Shown here one piece after another: positions 17,348 to 25,239 of a DNA stretch of 64,000 bases (positions are counted from its first letter, which is position 1; each line of letters begins with the position of its first letter). The notes under the pieces are model-generated. The model did not search any database. It worked only from the letters and a program-made list of their open reading frames with translations, and was not told the origin of the DNA. The stretch spans positions 2,728,001 to 2,792,000 of the forward strand of contig CP173058.1 of NCBI GenBank assembly GCA_044772875.1, in the 5' to 3' direction. Source of the stretch: Morganella morganii_D (GTDB lineage Bacteria; Pseudomonadota; Gammaproteobacteria; Enterobacterales; Enterobacteriaceae). A program made the translations under genes and the position numbers.

Positions 17348-17368
17348 TTCCCCGCCGCCGGCGGGGAA
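17348..17368 (+). terminator. GC-rich hairpin after ppnN, weak terminator
   Basis: A 9-bp stem (TTCCCCGCC / GGCGGGGAA) with a 3-base loop lies between ppnN and xni. The following sequence is ATTATATAT rather than a U-run, so termination may be partial. Confidence 0.4.
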
Positions 17369-17384
17369 ATTATATATAGCGACT

Positions 17385-18152
17385 ATGATCCATTTACTGA
17401 TTATCGATGCAATGAATCTGATCCGCCGGGTCTACGCCGTGCAGAGCCAGTCCGGCCTGCTGGTCTGTGAGCAGGCGCTGATGCAGATCCTGAGCCATGC
17501 ACAACCCACACACGCCGTTACGGTCTTTGATGAAAACGACCGCAGTCACAGCTGGCGTCATCAGCTGCTGCCGGGTTACAAAGCCGGCCGCAGTGAAATG
17601 CCGGAAGTTGTCCGGCAGGAACTGCCGCTGCTGCGGGAGATGTTTGCCCGTCACGGTATCAGAGCATGGCATTCCGAAGGGGATGAGGCCGATGACCTCG
17701 CCGCCACACTGGCGGATAAAGTCGGTCAGGCGGGACACCGGGTGACAATTGTCTCCACCGACAAAGGTTACTGCCAGCTGCTCTCACCGCAGATTCAGAT
17801 CCGCGACTATTTCCGGAAACGCTGGCTCGATATGCCGTTTATTGCGGCAGAATTTGGCGTTACCGCGCAGCAACTGCCGGATTTCTGGGGTCTGAGCGGC
17901 ATCAGCAGCAGTAAAATTCCGGGGATCACCGGTATCGGCCCGAAAACAGCAGCGGCGCTGCTCAGCACCTTTGCCAATTTGGAATCACTCTACAATAATA
18001 TTGATCAGGTACCGGAAAAATGGCGTCAGAAACTGATCGACGGAAAAGCAATGGCTTACTGCTGCCGTGATGTCGCCACCCTGAAACGGGATCTGCACTT
18101 ACAGAGTAATCTCAGCCAGCTGCGGTTACCGGCGGGGAACAGTAACCCTTAA
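17385..18152 (+). CDS. xni: Flap endonuclease Xni (exonuclease IX)
   Basis: Xni is a stand-alone 5'-nuclease-domain protein related to the N-terminal part of DNA polymerase I and acts on flap structures. The N-terminal LLIIDAMNLIRR, the acidic cluster GDEADDLAATLADK, and the helix-three-turn-helix GITGIGPKTAAALL are seen. At 255 residues it has the normal length. E. coli has sdaCB before and the fuc genes after it; neither is present here. Confidence 0.95.
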   Translation: MIHLLIIDAMNLIRRVYAVQSQSGLLVCEQALMQILSHAQPTHAVTVFDENDRSHSWRHQLLPGYKAGRSEMPEVVRQELPLLREMFARHGIRAWHSEGDEADDLAATLADKVGQAGHRVTIVSTDKGYCQLLSPQIQIRDYFRKRWLDMPFIAAEFGVTAQQLPDFWGLSGISSSKIPGITGIGPKTAAALLSTFANLESLYNNIDQVPEKWRQKLIDGKAMAYCCRDVATLKRDLHLQSNLSQLRLPAGNSNP

Positions 18153-18172
18153 ACCAGACAAACGGAGTGCCT

Positions 18173-18871
18173 GTGTTTACTCAGCTTCGCTATATTGCCG
18201 GTACTTTCATGGTAATCGGCCTGATTATGCTGCTGGCCGCCGCCGGCCTTGCATACCAGACTTACCATGAGCAGCAGAACAGTATCACCGCCACCGGGCT
18301 GATTGCGGATTTCAGCCGATCGCGTTCCTATGAAAATAAACCGGTTCTCTGCCCGGTGATCCGCCATACCGCCAACGGGGATACTTTCACATTTACTTCG
18401 TCATCCTGTTCCGGCGGCAACCGGTATGCCGCAGGCGACTTCGCTGAGATCGCGTATTCCCCCGGAGACACACAGAATGCAGGAATATACTCATTGCCCG
18501 CTCTCTACGCCCGGCCAATCTTTCTTCTCTTTATGGGGGGCCCTTTTGCGCTGATTGGCTCACTGCCTTTTATTATTATGGCGGTGCGGAAAAAATCCGG
18601 AATGCGCCTGCTGCGCGAAGGAATCCCCATTCGTGTGAAAATAACGAACGTGATTTTCAACACAACAATCAGTATTAACGGGCACCATCCGTACCAAATC
18701 GAGGCACAGCTGTATAGCCCTGCCGATAATACACTAACTCTTTACTACAGCCCGAATCTCGGCTTTAATCCGGCACCTTATATTCATCAGGAATATGTGA
18801 CGGTGTATCTTGATCAACGAAATCCCCGCAAATATTACATGGATATTTCGTTTCTGCCACAGCCTGAATAA
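18173..18871 (+). CDS. DUF3592 membrane protein, first tandem copy
   Basis: The protein has an N-terminal membrane segment (about 10-30), an extracytoplasmic beta-rich domain with two conserved Cys regions (CPVI and SSSC), a second hydrophobic stretch (about 115-138) and a C-terminal soluble domain ending YMDISFLPQPE. This layout fits the DUF3592 family, whose function is unknown. The GTG at 18173 is chosen because the GTG at 18167 lies within the GGAG site and because MFTQ aligns with MFTK of the next gene. It starts 20 bases after xni, and may be co-transcribed with it. It is a clear paralogue of the gene at 18971. Confidence 0.8.
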   Translation: MFTQLRYIAGTFMVIGLIMLLAAAGLAYQTYHEQQNSITATGLIADFSRSRSYENKPVLCPVIRHTANGDTFTFTSSSCSGGNRYAAGDFAEIAYSPGDTQNAGIYSLPALYARPIFLLFMGGPFALIGSLPFIIMAVRKKSGMRLLREGIPIRVKITNVIFNTTISINGHHPYQIEAQLYSPADNTLTLYYSPNLGFNPAPYIHQEYVTVYLDQRNPRKYYMDISFLPQPE

Positions 18872-18970
18872 TCCCGGTAAAATTTAGCTTAAGTTAAAAT
18901 AGTCAGGTAAACCGGAGCTCATCCTCTACACTCAGTTTTATTAATATGTTAATCAGCTGGCGGATAATCT

Positions 18971-19666
18971 ATGTTCACGAAAGCACGAATTATTTTATGG
19001 ATTTTTACTGTCATTGGTTTGCTGATGCTGATGAGTGGCAGTTACTTATATTTTTCCGGTTATTCACAGGAGAGAAGCGGGATTGTGGTTACCGGGCAAA
19101 TCGTCGATCTGTCAGTGCATCGTTCGGATAACAGTGTCTCCTACTGCCCTGTGGTGAAATACACTGACGGGCAGGAAGAGTATGTCATGGAATCCACTTA
19201 TTGCAGCAGCGGGTACCGTAATGCATTGGGTGATGATATTGATATTATTTATCAGTCCGGTAACCCGGATAACGCGGTTATCCACTCCTTCGGCGGTATG
19301 TACGGCGGAGCAGTGATTCTCCTCGGCATGGGGACGGTATTTGCACTGGTCGGCCTGCTGCCTCTGGCTGTCATGTATTTGCGGGGAAAATCCGGTCAGC
19401 GCCTGCTGCGGGAAGGGATGCCGGTCAAAGCCAGAATCAGTGAAGTGAGCATGAACACCATGGTCAGCATTAACGGCCGTTGTCCGTTTCAGATTGTGGC
19501 GCAGGTACACGATAGCGCCGAAAATACGGTGAAACTGTACCACAGCCGCAATATTGCGTTTGACCCGGCACCGTTTATTAATCAGGAGTTTGTCACCGTT
19601 TATGTAGACACGAAAAATCCTGATAAATATTTCATGGATATCTCTTTCCTGCCGGAGATAAAGTGA
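18971..19666 (+). CDS. DUF3592 membrane protein, second tandem copy
   Basis: This is a full-length paralogue of the preceding gene. The same order of elements is found: membrane helix at 7-29, CPVV and STYC cysteines, second helix near 112-135, then KSGQRLLREGMPVKARI and a tail ending YFMDISFLPEIK. About half the C-terminal residues are identical between copies by eye. The copies are separated by 99 bases with no terminator, so both may be in one transcript, ending at the strong hairpin at 19674. The function is unknown. Confidence 0.8.
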   Translation: MFTKARIILWIFTVIGLLMLMSGSYLYFSGYSQERSGIVVTGQIVDLSVHRSDNSVSYCPVVKYTDGQEEYVMESTYCSSGYRNALGDDIDIIYQSGNPDNAVIHSFGGMYGGAVILLGMGTVFALVGLLPLAVMYLRGKSGQRLLREGMPVKARISEVSMNTMVSINGRCPFQIVAQVHDSAENTVKLYHSRNIAFDPAPFINQEFVTVYVDTKNPDKYFMDISFLPEIK

Positions 19667-19673
19667 CGTAAAA

Positions 19674-19706
19674 AATAATCCCGGCAATTATGTTGCCGGG
19701 ATTATT
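19674..19706. terminator. Bidirectional terminator between DUF3592 gene and rlmM
   Basis: A perfect 14-bp inverted repeat (arms 19674-19687 and 19693-19706, core CCCGGCAA / TTGCCGGG) with a 5-base loop lies between convergent genes. It has AAAAA before and ATTATTAAT after, suiting both directions. Confidence 0.85.
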
Positions 19707-19708
19707 AA

Positions 19709-20806
19709 TCAGAATACCCGATCAGGGTTATAAGCACCCCACACCCGCTGGACATGCACCGTAATTTCCTCTCGGTCATGATACAGATGTTTCGCGTGGA
19801 TCAGTGCATTCACGCCCTGTTCTTTCATTTCAGCGGCCATTTTTTCGAGGATATGGGATACCTCTTCATAGCGCTTTTTCATCGGCAGTTTGAGGTTGAA
19901 AATCGTCTCACGGCACCAGCCGTTAACCATCCAGGTAGTCATCAGCGCGGCTACTTTCGCCGGTTTTTCTACCATATCGCAGACCAGCCAGGTAATGTTT
20001 TTGGATGTCGGCACAAATTTAAAGCCGTCTTCACGGTGATGGCGAACCTGACCGGTTTCCATCAGGCTTTCGGCCATCGGCCCGTTATCCACTGCCTGAA
20101 CACGCATGCTGTGTTTAACCAGCTGATAAGTCCAGCCACCCGGGCATGCGCCCAGATCCACCGCCTGTAATCCGCCTTCCAGACGTTCTTCCCACTCATC
20201 ATACGGAATAAACATATGGAATGCTTCTTCCAGCTTGAGTGTGGAGCGGCTCGGTGCATCTGACGGGAATTTCAGACGCGGGATCCCCATGTAGAACATG
20301 GAGTTATTATTCGAATACGAATAACCGACATAGCAGCAGCCCGGCGCAATAAAGAAGACGTGGATAACCGGACGTCCCCGGTTCTCTTTCGCCAGCAACA
20401 GTTTTTCCTGCCGCAGTGCCGAACGCAGCGGCACCGTGAATTTACGGCAGAATTTCATCAGTTCTTTGGCTTCGTTGGTGTCAGGCACCTCGACACGCAG
20501 ATCACCGGCACGCTCCACCACGCCGGTCAGCATCCCCATGATCGGTGAAATCCGGTCATTTTCGGGTAAGTTTTTCAGCAGTTCGCCGACGACGATCATC
20601 TGACGGGCAAAAATCAGTTCTTTAAACGGGATCTCTTTTGCAATGCGATCGGCATCATCCGGCTGATAGCATTCAAAAATGACATAACCGCTGTTCTCTT
20701 TAACCCGCGGAAAACCAAAAATCTCAAGACGCCCGGCTTTATCCGTAATCTCCGCCGCACACTCTTTTTCAAACCCCGGACGGCAATATAATGCTATTTT
20801 ATTCAT
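19709..20806 (-). CDS. rlmM: 23S rRNA 2'-O-ribose C2498 methyltransferase
   Basis: RlmM methylates the 2'-hydroxyl of C2498 in the peptidyl transferase centre using S-adenosylmethionine. The 365 residues contain an N-terminal THUMP-like region and a Rossmann methyltransferase domain with VDLGACPGGWTYQL as SAM-binding motif I, near residue 215. Length matches E. coli within one residue. Its start overlaps the ygdD stop by eight bases. Confidence 0.96.
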   Translation of the reverse strand: MNKIALYCRPGFEKECAAEITDKAGRLEIFGFPRVKENSGYVIFECYQPDDADRIAKEIPFKELIFARQMIVVGELLKNLPENDRISPIMGMLTGVVERAGDLRVEVPDTNEAKELMKFCRKFTVPLRSALRQEKLLLAKENRGRPVIHVFFIAPGCCYVGYSYSNNNSMFYMGIPRLKFPSDAPSRSTLKLEEAFHMFIPYDEWEERLEGGLQAVDLGACPGGWTYQLVKHSMRVQAVDNGPMAESLMETGQVRHHREDGFKFVPTSKNITWLVCDMVEKPAKVAALMTTWMVNGWCRETIFNLKLPMKKRYEEVSHILEKMAAEMKEQGVNALIHAKHLYHDREEITVHVQRVWGAYNPDRVF

Positions 20807-21194
20807 GGCCGGAAGCCACTTTCCTTAGACGCAACGCGCCGATTAATACACAAAACCAGCCTAACAGGAAACTTACCCCGCCAACCGGCGTAAAATAGGC
20901 AAAATATTTCATCTGTAACAGCGCCATACAATACAGGCTGCCGGAGAACAGCAGAATGCCGATCCCGAAAAACAGTCCGCTCCAGTAAAACCACAATACC
21001 ACTTTGCGCATCAGCACAGCGGCAAGCCCCATCAGGGCGAGTGTATGTGAGATCTGGTACTGGAGACCCAGATTAATCCAGTCCATCTGGTGCTTTGCCA
21101 GAACCGGAGTTAAAAGGTGCGATCCGATTGCGCCGAATGCAACATAAAAAAAGCCGCTGAAACCGGCAAAAATTAACATCAACCGACTATTCAT
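20799..21194 (-). CDS. ygdD: Inner membrane protein YgdD (DUF423)
   Basis: This small integral membrane protein of unknown function has 131 residues, as in E. coli, and four predicted hydrophobic helices. The motif FGAIGSHLL near residue 20 and GIGILLFSGSLYCMAL are typical of DUF423. It lies between gcvA and rlmM on the same strand, 26 bases after gcvA, and overlaps rlmM, so the three may be co-transcribed. Confidence 0.94.
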   Translation of the reverse strand: MNSRLMLIFAGFSGFFYVAFGAIGSHLLTPVLAKHQMDWINLGLQYQISHTLALMGLAAVLMRKVVLWFYWSGLFFGIGILLFSGSLYCMALLQMKYFAYFTPVGGVSFLLGWFCVLIGALRLRKVASGHE

Positions 21195-21220
21195 TTGCCA
21201 TACCTTATGTGATGTTCAGG

Positions 21221-22147
21221 TTAATCCTGCTCACTTGTCATCCAACCTAGTTTTTCCTGTTCACTCGCCGCCTGCGCCATAATCCACTGACGGAATGCTG
21301 CGATTTTACCGGAATCAGCCTGACTGTCCTGACACACCAGATAAAACGCATTTTTACTGACCAGAATATCTTTAAACGGGCACACCAGGCGACCGGCATC
21401 CAGTTCATTTTTTGCCATAACATTATTGACCAGTGCCACGCCCTGCCCGTGTACTGCGGCCTGAATCACCATCGCACTGTGGCTGAAAATAGGCCCGTGC
21501 TGCACATTGACCTGCGGCTGTAAATCCGCCTGGCGGATATACGCCTGCCAGTCACGGCGGGATGAATCATGCAGAAGTGTATGATACGACAAATCGGTCA
21601 GCGTTTTGAGCGGCCGTTCACCGGTCATCAGTGACGGCGCACACACCGGTATCAGATATTCCGCATACAGACGGTCTGTGCGCAGACCCGGCCAGTTACC
21701 CCTGCCGTAAAAAATCGCCACATCCACATCATCGGCCAGTTTATCTTCTTCGCGGTCAACCGCCTGGATCCGCACATCAATCCCCGGATAAGCCTGATGG
21801 AAACCAGACAAACGCGGCACCAGCCACTGAATCGCGAAACTCGGTGACAGGCTGACAGTCAGTGCCCCTTTGGCACTGCGCGCCTGAAGTTTGCGCGTGG
21901 CATCGTTTATTGCTGAGAAGATCTCCTTAATATCGAGATAATAACTCTGCCCCTCTTCCGTCAGCAACAACGAACGGTTCCGGCGGCGGAATAATTTCAG
22001 CCCGAGGAAATCTTCCAGGCTTTTCATCTGATGGCTCACTGCGGCCTGAGTCACAAAGAGCTCTTCCGCCGCCTTAGTAAAACTTAAATGACGGGCGGCA
22101 GCATCGAAGACACGCAGCGCATTGAGCGGAGGCAATCGTTTGGACAT
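21221..22147 (-). CDS. gcvA: LysR-type regulator of the glycine cleavage system
   Basis: GcvA activates the gcvTHP operon and the small RNA gene gcvB when glycine is plentiful and represses with GcvR when it is not. The N-terminal winged helix-turn-helix is at about 7-65 (LNALRVFDAAARHLSFTKAA, then TQAAVSHQMKSLE). The periplasmic-binding-like effector domain fills the rest, 308 residues in all. Identification is reinforced by the divergent GcvB RNA. Confidence 0.96.
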   Translation of the reverse strand: MSKRLPPLNALRVFDAAARHLSFTKAAEELFVTQAAVSHQMKSLEDFLGLKLFRRRNRSLLLTEEGQSYYLDIKEIFSAINDATRKLQARSAKGALTVSLSPSFAIQWLVPRLSGFHQAYPGIDVRIQAVDREEDKLADDVDVAIFYGRGNWPGLRTDRLYAEYLIPVCAPSLMTGERPLKTLTDLSYHTLLHDSSRRDWQAYIRQADLQPQVNVQHGPIFSHSAMVIQAAVHGQGVALVNNVMAKNELDAGRLVCPFKDILVSKNAFYLVCQDSQADSGKIAAFRQWIMAQAASEQEKLGWMTSEQD

Positions 22148-22234
22148 TTTCTGGTTTTCTGTCTGATCCGGATACCGGTAACGTAAGTTTAGCTGGGATT
22201 AGTTTTTATAATCCGAAGCATTATAAATTGTCCC

Positions 22235-22263
22235 TTGATGATACACCAGCAAATACCTATAGT
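22235..22263 (+). promoter_or_regulatory. gcvB promoter
   Basis: TTGATG (22235-22240), a 17-base spacer and TATAGT (22258-22263) end seven bases before the first base of the GcvB match. The region is shared with the divergent gcvA start, where GcvA is expected to bind. Confidence 0.75.
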
Positions 22264-22269
22264 ATGCCC

Positions 22270-22470
22270 ACTTCCTAAGCCGGAACGAAAAGTTGAACGG
22301 TAGCGATACTGCAAAACTTTTGGCTATGTGGTTGTGATGTTGTGTTTGCAAGTTGTCCGGGAGTTCCGGACATAGTAGCTTAAGCTACTGTTTTTTTCAC
22401 TTCCTGTACATTTACCCTGTCTGTCCATAGTGATTTTTTGAATGCACCGCCGATTGCGGTGCTTTTTTTT
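22270..22470 (+). ncRNA. gcvB: GcvB small regulatory RNA
   Basis: GcvB is an Hfq-dependent RNA that represses many amino-acid and peptide transporters. The 5' end ACTTCCTaAGCCGGAACGAA matches the E. coli RNA with one change. The second conserved block is essentially identical (CACTTCCTGTACATTTACCC, then TGTCTGTCCATAGTGATT), and the terminator stem GCACCGC / GCGGTGC with eight T closes it. The G/U-rich seed (GGTTGTGATGTTGTGTTTGC) is one GTTGT repeat shorter than I remember for E. coli. It is divergent from gcvA, the conserved arrangement. Confidence 0.96.
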
Positions 22471-22657
22471 GCCTTCCGTCCGCAGATACGTTTCCTTCGT
22501 CTGGAAAGCCGTCACGATGTTGATTATAGTAAACCGTCGCCGGCGGTGCTACCCCCGGCGATCCGGCCGGTCACCGGCAGGCTCCTGCCGCTGATGTACC
22601 GGATACCGCACTTTTTGCATAAGTTCTGTTTATCTCAGACCGCCGTTGATTATACTG

Positions 22658-23869
22658 ATGAAAACCTTCTCTCCCGATACATTCCGCCGCGCCTTCCCCG
22701 GTACTGCCGGCAACACTGTTTTTCTCGACAGCGCCGCCACCGCCCTTAAACCGGAGGTGATGACACAGGCCACCGCACGCTATTATCAGAACGACAGCGG
22801 AGCGACCGTTCACCGCAGCCATCACCGTCAGGCCAGAGCTGTCACAGCGCAATTTGAACAGGCCCGTGAAGCCGTGCGGCAACTGATTCAGGCAGAGGAT
22901 GCCCGCAGCTGTATCTGGACAAAAGGCACTACCGAATCCCTTAACCTGGTCGCTCAGGGCTTTTTCCGCCCGCGGATGCAACAGGGAGATGAAATCATTG
23001 TCAGTGAGCTGGAGCACCATTCCAACCTGATCCCGTGGATCATGCTGGCACAGCAAACCGGAGCAAAACTGGTAAAATGGCCGCTGACGGCGGACAGAAC
23101 GCTCTGCTGTGATCAACTGGCAACCCTGTTATCACCCCGAACCCGGCTGGTGGCGGTCACGCAGATGTCCAATGTCACCGGGTGTCAGCCGGATATTATC
23201 CGGGCGGCACAGCTGGCACATCAGCACGGTGCTCTGATTGTCGCTGACGGTGCCCAGGGCGTGGCCCACCGACCGCTGAATGTGACGCTCAGTGATGTCG
23301 ATTTCTATGCGTTTTCCGCCCACAAGCTGTATGGTCCGAACGGGCTGGGTGTTCTGTACGGCCGCCCCGGACTGCTCAGTGACATGCAGCCGTGGCAGGG
23401 CGGCGGCAAGATGCTGACAGACACCGATTTTTTCAGTTTTACCCCGGCACCGGTTCCTGCCCGTTTTGAAGCCGGCACACCGAATGTAGCCGGTGTCACC
23501 GCATTCGGTGAAACCCTCCACTGGCTGGATACGGTGGATCTTACCGCCGCCCACGATTACACCGTTGGACTGTGTGACAGTGCTGAGCAGCGGCTCGCGG
23601 CACTGCCCGGTTTCCGCAGTTACCGCAGCCCCGGCAGCCCGCTGCTGGCATTTAATATCGATGGTATCCATCACAGCGATATCGCCACACTGCTGGCGGA
23701 GAAAAATATCGCCCTGCGCCACGGACAACACTGTGCGCAGCCGTTGTGTCAGGCGCTGGGAACAGAAGGCTGTCTGCGGGTCTCCTTTATGCCGTATAAT
23801 CAGCCGGATGATATCCGTCAGCTGGTGCAGGCGGTACATTTTGCCCTTAAAATCCTGGCTGACGACTGA
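22658..23869 (+). CDS. csdA: Cysteine desulfurase CsdA
   Basis: CsdA is a pyridoxal-phosphate enzyme that removes sulfur from cysteine (also cysteine sulfinate and selenocysteine) and hands it to CsdE. The 403 residues starting MKTFSPDTF have the PLP lysine K223 in FSAHKLYG, the PLP-contacting D197 (VADGAQ), H120/H121 (LEHHSN), and the catalytic C359 in LRHGQHCAQP. The ribosome binding site is poor; an in-frame TTG four codons upstream is possible. The following csdE is eight bases away. E. coli has ygdI between gcvB and csdA, absent here. Confidence 0.95.
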   Translation: MKTFSPDTFRRAFPGTAGNTVFLDSAATALKPEVMTQATARYYQNDSGATVHRSHHRQARAVTAQFEQAREAVRQLIQAEDARSCIWTKGTTESLNLVAQGFFRPRMQQGDEIIVSELEHHSNLIPWIMLAQQTGAKLVKWPLTADRTLCCDQLATLLSPRTRLVAVTQMSNVTGCQPDIIRAAQLAHQHGALIVADGAQGVAHRPLNVTLSDVDFYAFSAHKLYGPNGLGVLYGRPGLLSDMQPWQGGGKMLTDTDFFSFTPAPVPARFEAGTPNVAGVTAFGETLHWLDTVDLTAAHDYTVGLCDSAEQRLAALPGFRSYRSPGSPLLAFNIDGIHHSDIATLLAEKNIALRHGQHCAQPLCQALGTEGCLRVSFMPYNQPDDIRQLVQAVHFALKILADD

Positions 23870-23877
23870 GAGAAAAA

Positions 23878-24324
23878 ATGACACACACATTCCCGGCACA
23901 TCCGTTCGGCCACACCATCCGCCGTGAGCAGCTCACGGAAACCTTTTCCGCCTGCCGCTCATGGGAAGAAAAATACCGTCAGCTGGTAATACTGGCGCGT
24001 CAGTTACCGGCACTGCCGCCGGAAAGCAGACATGAAGAAACTGAAATTAAAGGCTGTGAAAACCGCGTCTGGCTGGATGGCACACTCAGCAGCGACGGCA
24101 CACTGCATTTTTGGGGTGACAGTGACGGGCGGATTGTCAAAGGTCTGCTGGCCGTATTACTGACCGAAGCGGAAGGACTGACACCGGCAGCACTGTTATC
24201 CGCTGATTTATCCGCAGCTTATGAGCAGTACGGACTGAGCGCGCAGCTCAGCCAGTCCAGACAGAACGGGATTCAGGCACTGATTGATGCCGCACATGCT
24301 GTCGCACGGCGGTTCAGCGCCTGA
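23878..24324 (+). CDS. csdE: Sulfur acceptor protein CsdE
   Basis: CsdE takes persulfide sulfur from CsdA, raising its activity, and is related to SufE. The acceptor cysteine is C60 in EIKGCENRVW. Length is 148 residues, one more than E. coli. It is in an operon with csdA and converges on tcdA with only five bases between the stop codons, leaving no room for a terminator there. Confidence 0.95.
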   Translation: MTHTFPAHPFGHTIRREQLTETFSACRSWEEKYRQLVILARQLPALPPESRHEETEIKGCENRVWLDGTLSSDGTLHFWGDSDGRIVKGLLAVLLTEAEGLTPAALLSADLSAAYEQYGLSAQLSQSRQNGIQALIDAAHAVARRFSA

Positions 24325-24329
24325 CCGGA

Positions 24330-25145
24330 TTATTCAGCAGCGGCCCGCTCTGCTTTTGCCACCAGTTTTTTCAGTGCATGGGAGACCGCCACAAACCCGA
24401 AGGATGCCGTCACCACTGTTGCGGCTCCGAACCCGGCAGCACAGTCCATCCGCATACTCCCTTCCGCACTGTTCTTCATGCCACAGGCCGCACTGCCGTC
24501 CGCCTGCGGATAACGCAGCGGCTCTGTCGAGAAGACACAATCGATCCCGAGCCGTCCTTTGCCGTTTTTGCGCACACCGTAATCTGATTTCAGGCGTTCA
24601 CGCAGTTTCGCCGCCAGCGGATCCTGTAAGGTTTTCGCCAGGTCAGCGACCTGAATCTGTGTCGGGTCGATCTGACCGCCCGCACCACCGGTGGTGACCA
24701 GCGGAATCTTGTTACGGCGGCAGTAGGCCAGCAGCGCCGCTTTCGGACGGACACTGTCGATAGCATCAATTACATAATCAAATCCCGGGCTCATCATTTC
24801 CGCGACATTGTCCGGCGTGACAAAATCATCCGTGCAATGCACCACACATTTCGGGTTAATTGCCAGGATCCGCTCCCGCATCACCTCAGTTTTCGGCTGC
24901 CCGACTGTACCCTGCAACGCGTGGATCTGGCGGTTGGTATTGGTCACACACACATCATCCATATCAATCAGTGTAATAGTACCAATCCCGGTACGTGCCA
25001 GCGCTTCCGCTGCCCATGAACCGACACCACCGATGCCGACAACACAAAAATGAGAGCGGGCAAATAAACGGAGAGCCTGCTGACCATAAAGACGCCCGAT
25101 ACCGGCAAAACGCTGCAGATAAGCATCAGATAAAAGGGTTTGCAT
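24330..25145 (-). CDS. tcdA: tRNA threonylcarbamoyladenosine dehydratase
   Basis: TcdA (CsdL) makes the cyclic form of t6A at position 37 of ANN-decoding tRNAs, using ATP. It has the E1-like ThiF/MoeB fold with GIGGVGSWAAEALARTGIG near residues 37-55 as nucleotide loop and LIDMDDVCVTNTNRQIHAL following. The E. coli protein works with the CsdA-CsdE sulfur relay, which is encoded convergently next door. Length 271 residues is normal. Confidence 0.95.
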   Translation of the reverse strand: MQTLLSDAYLQRFAGIGRLYGQQALRLFARSHFCVVGIGGVGSWAAEALARTGIGTITLIDMDDVCVTNTNRQIHALQGTVGQPKTEVMRERILAINPKCVVHCTDDFVTPDNVAEMMSPGFDYVIDAIDSVRPKAALLAYCRRNKIPLVTTGGAGGQIDPTQIQVADLAKTLQDPLAAKLRERLKSDYGVRKNGKGRLGIDCVFSTEPLRYPQADGSAACGMKNSAEGSMRMDCAAGFGAATVVTASFGFVAVSHALKKLVAKAERAAAE

Positions 25146-25196
25146 AATACAGAAACCTGCGGTGAAAAATGACAGAAATGACGGATAAATAATGCT

Positions 25197-25225
25197 GGTG
25201 TATACTTCATTGCGAAGTATACACC
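25197..25225 (-). terminator. Perfect 12-bp inverted repeat after mltA
   Basis: GGTGTATACTTC and GAAGTATACACC flank a 5-base loop, 14 bases after the mltA stop codon. The stem is not GC-rich and the minus-strand tail is AGCATTATTTATCC rather than a U-run, so it is a weak terminator, an mRNA-stabilising hairpin, or a protein site. Confidence 0.5.
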
Positions 25226-25239
25226 TCAGGAATGAAAGA

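Noticed and set aside
18153..18172. GTG at 18167 as start of the first DUF3592 gene
   Set aside because: That codon is part of the GGAG ribosome binding site. The GTG at 18173 aligns with the start of the paralogue.
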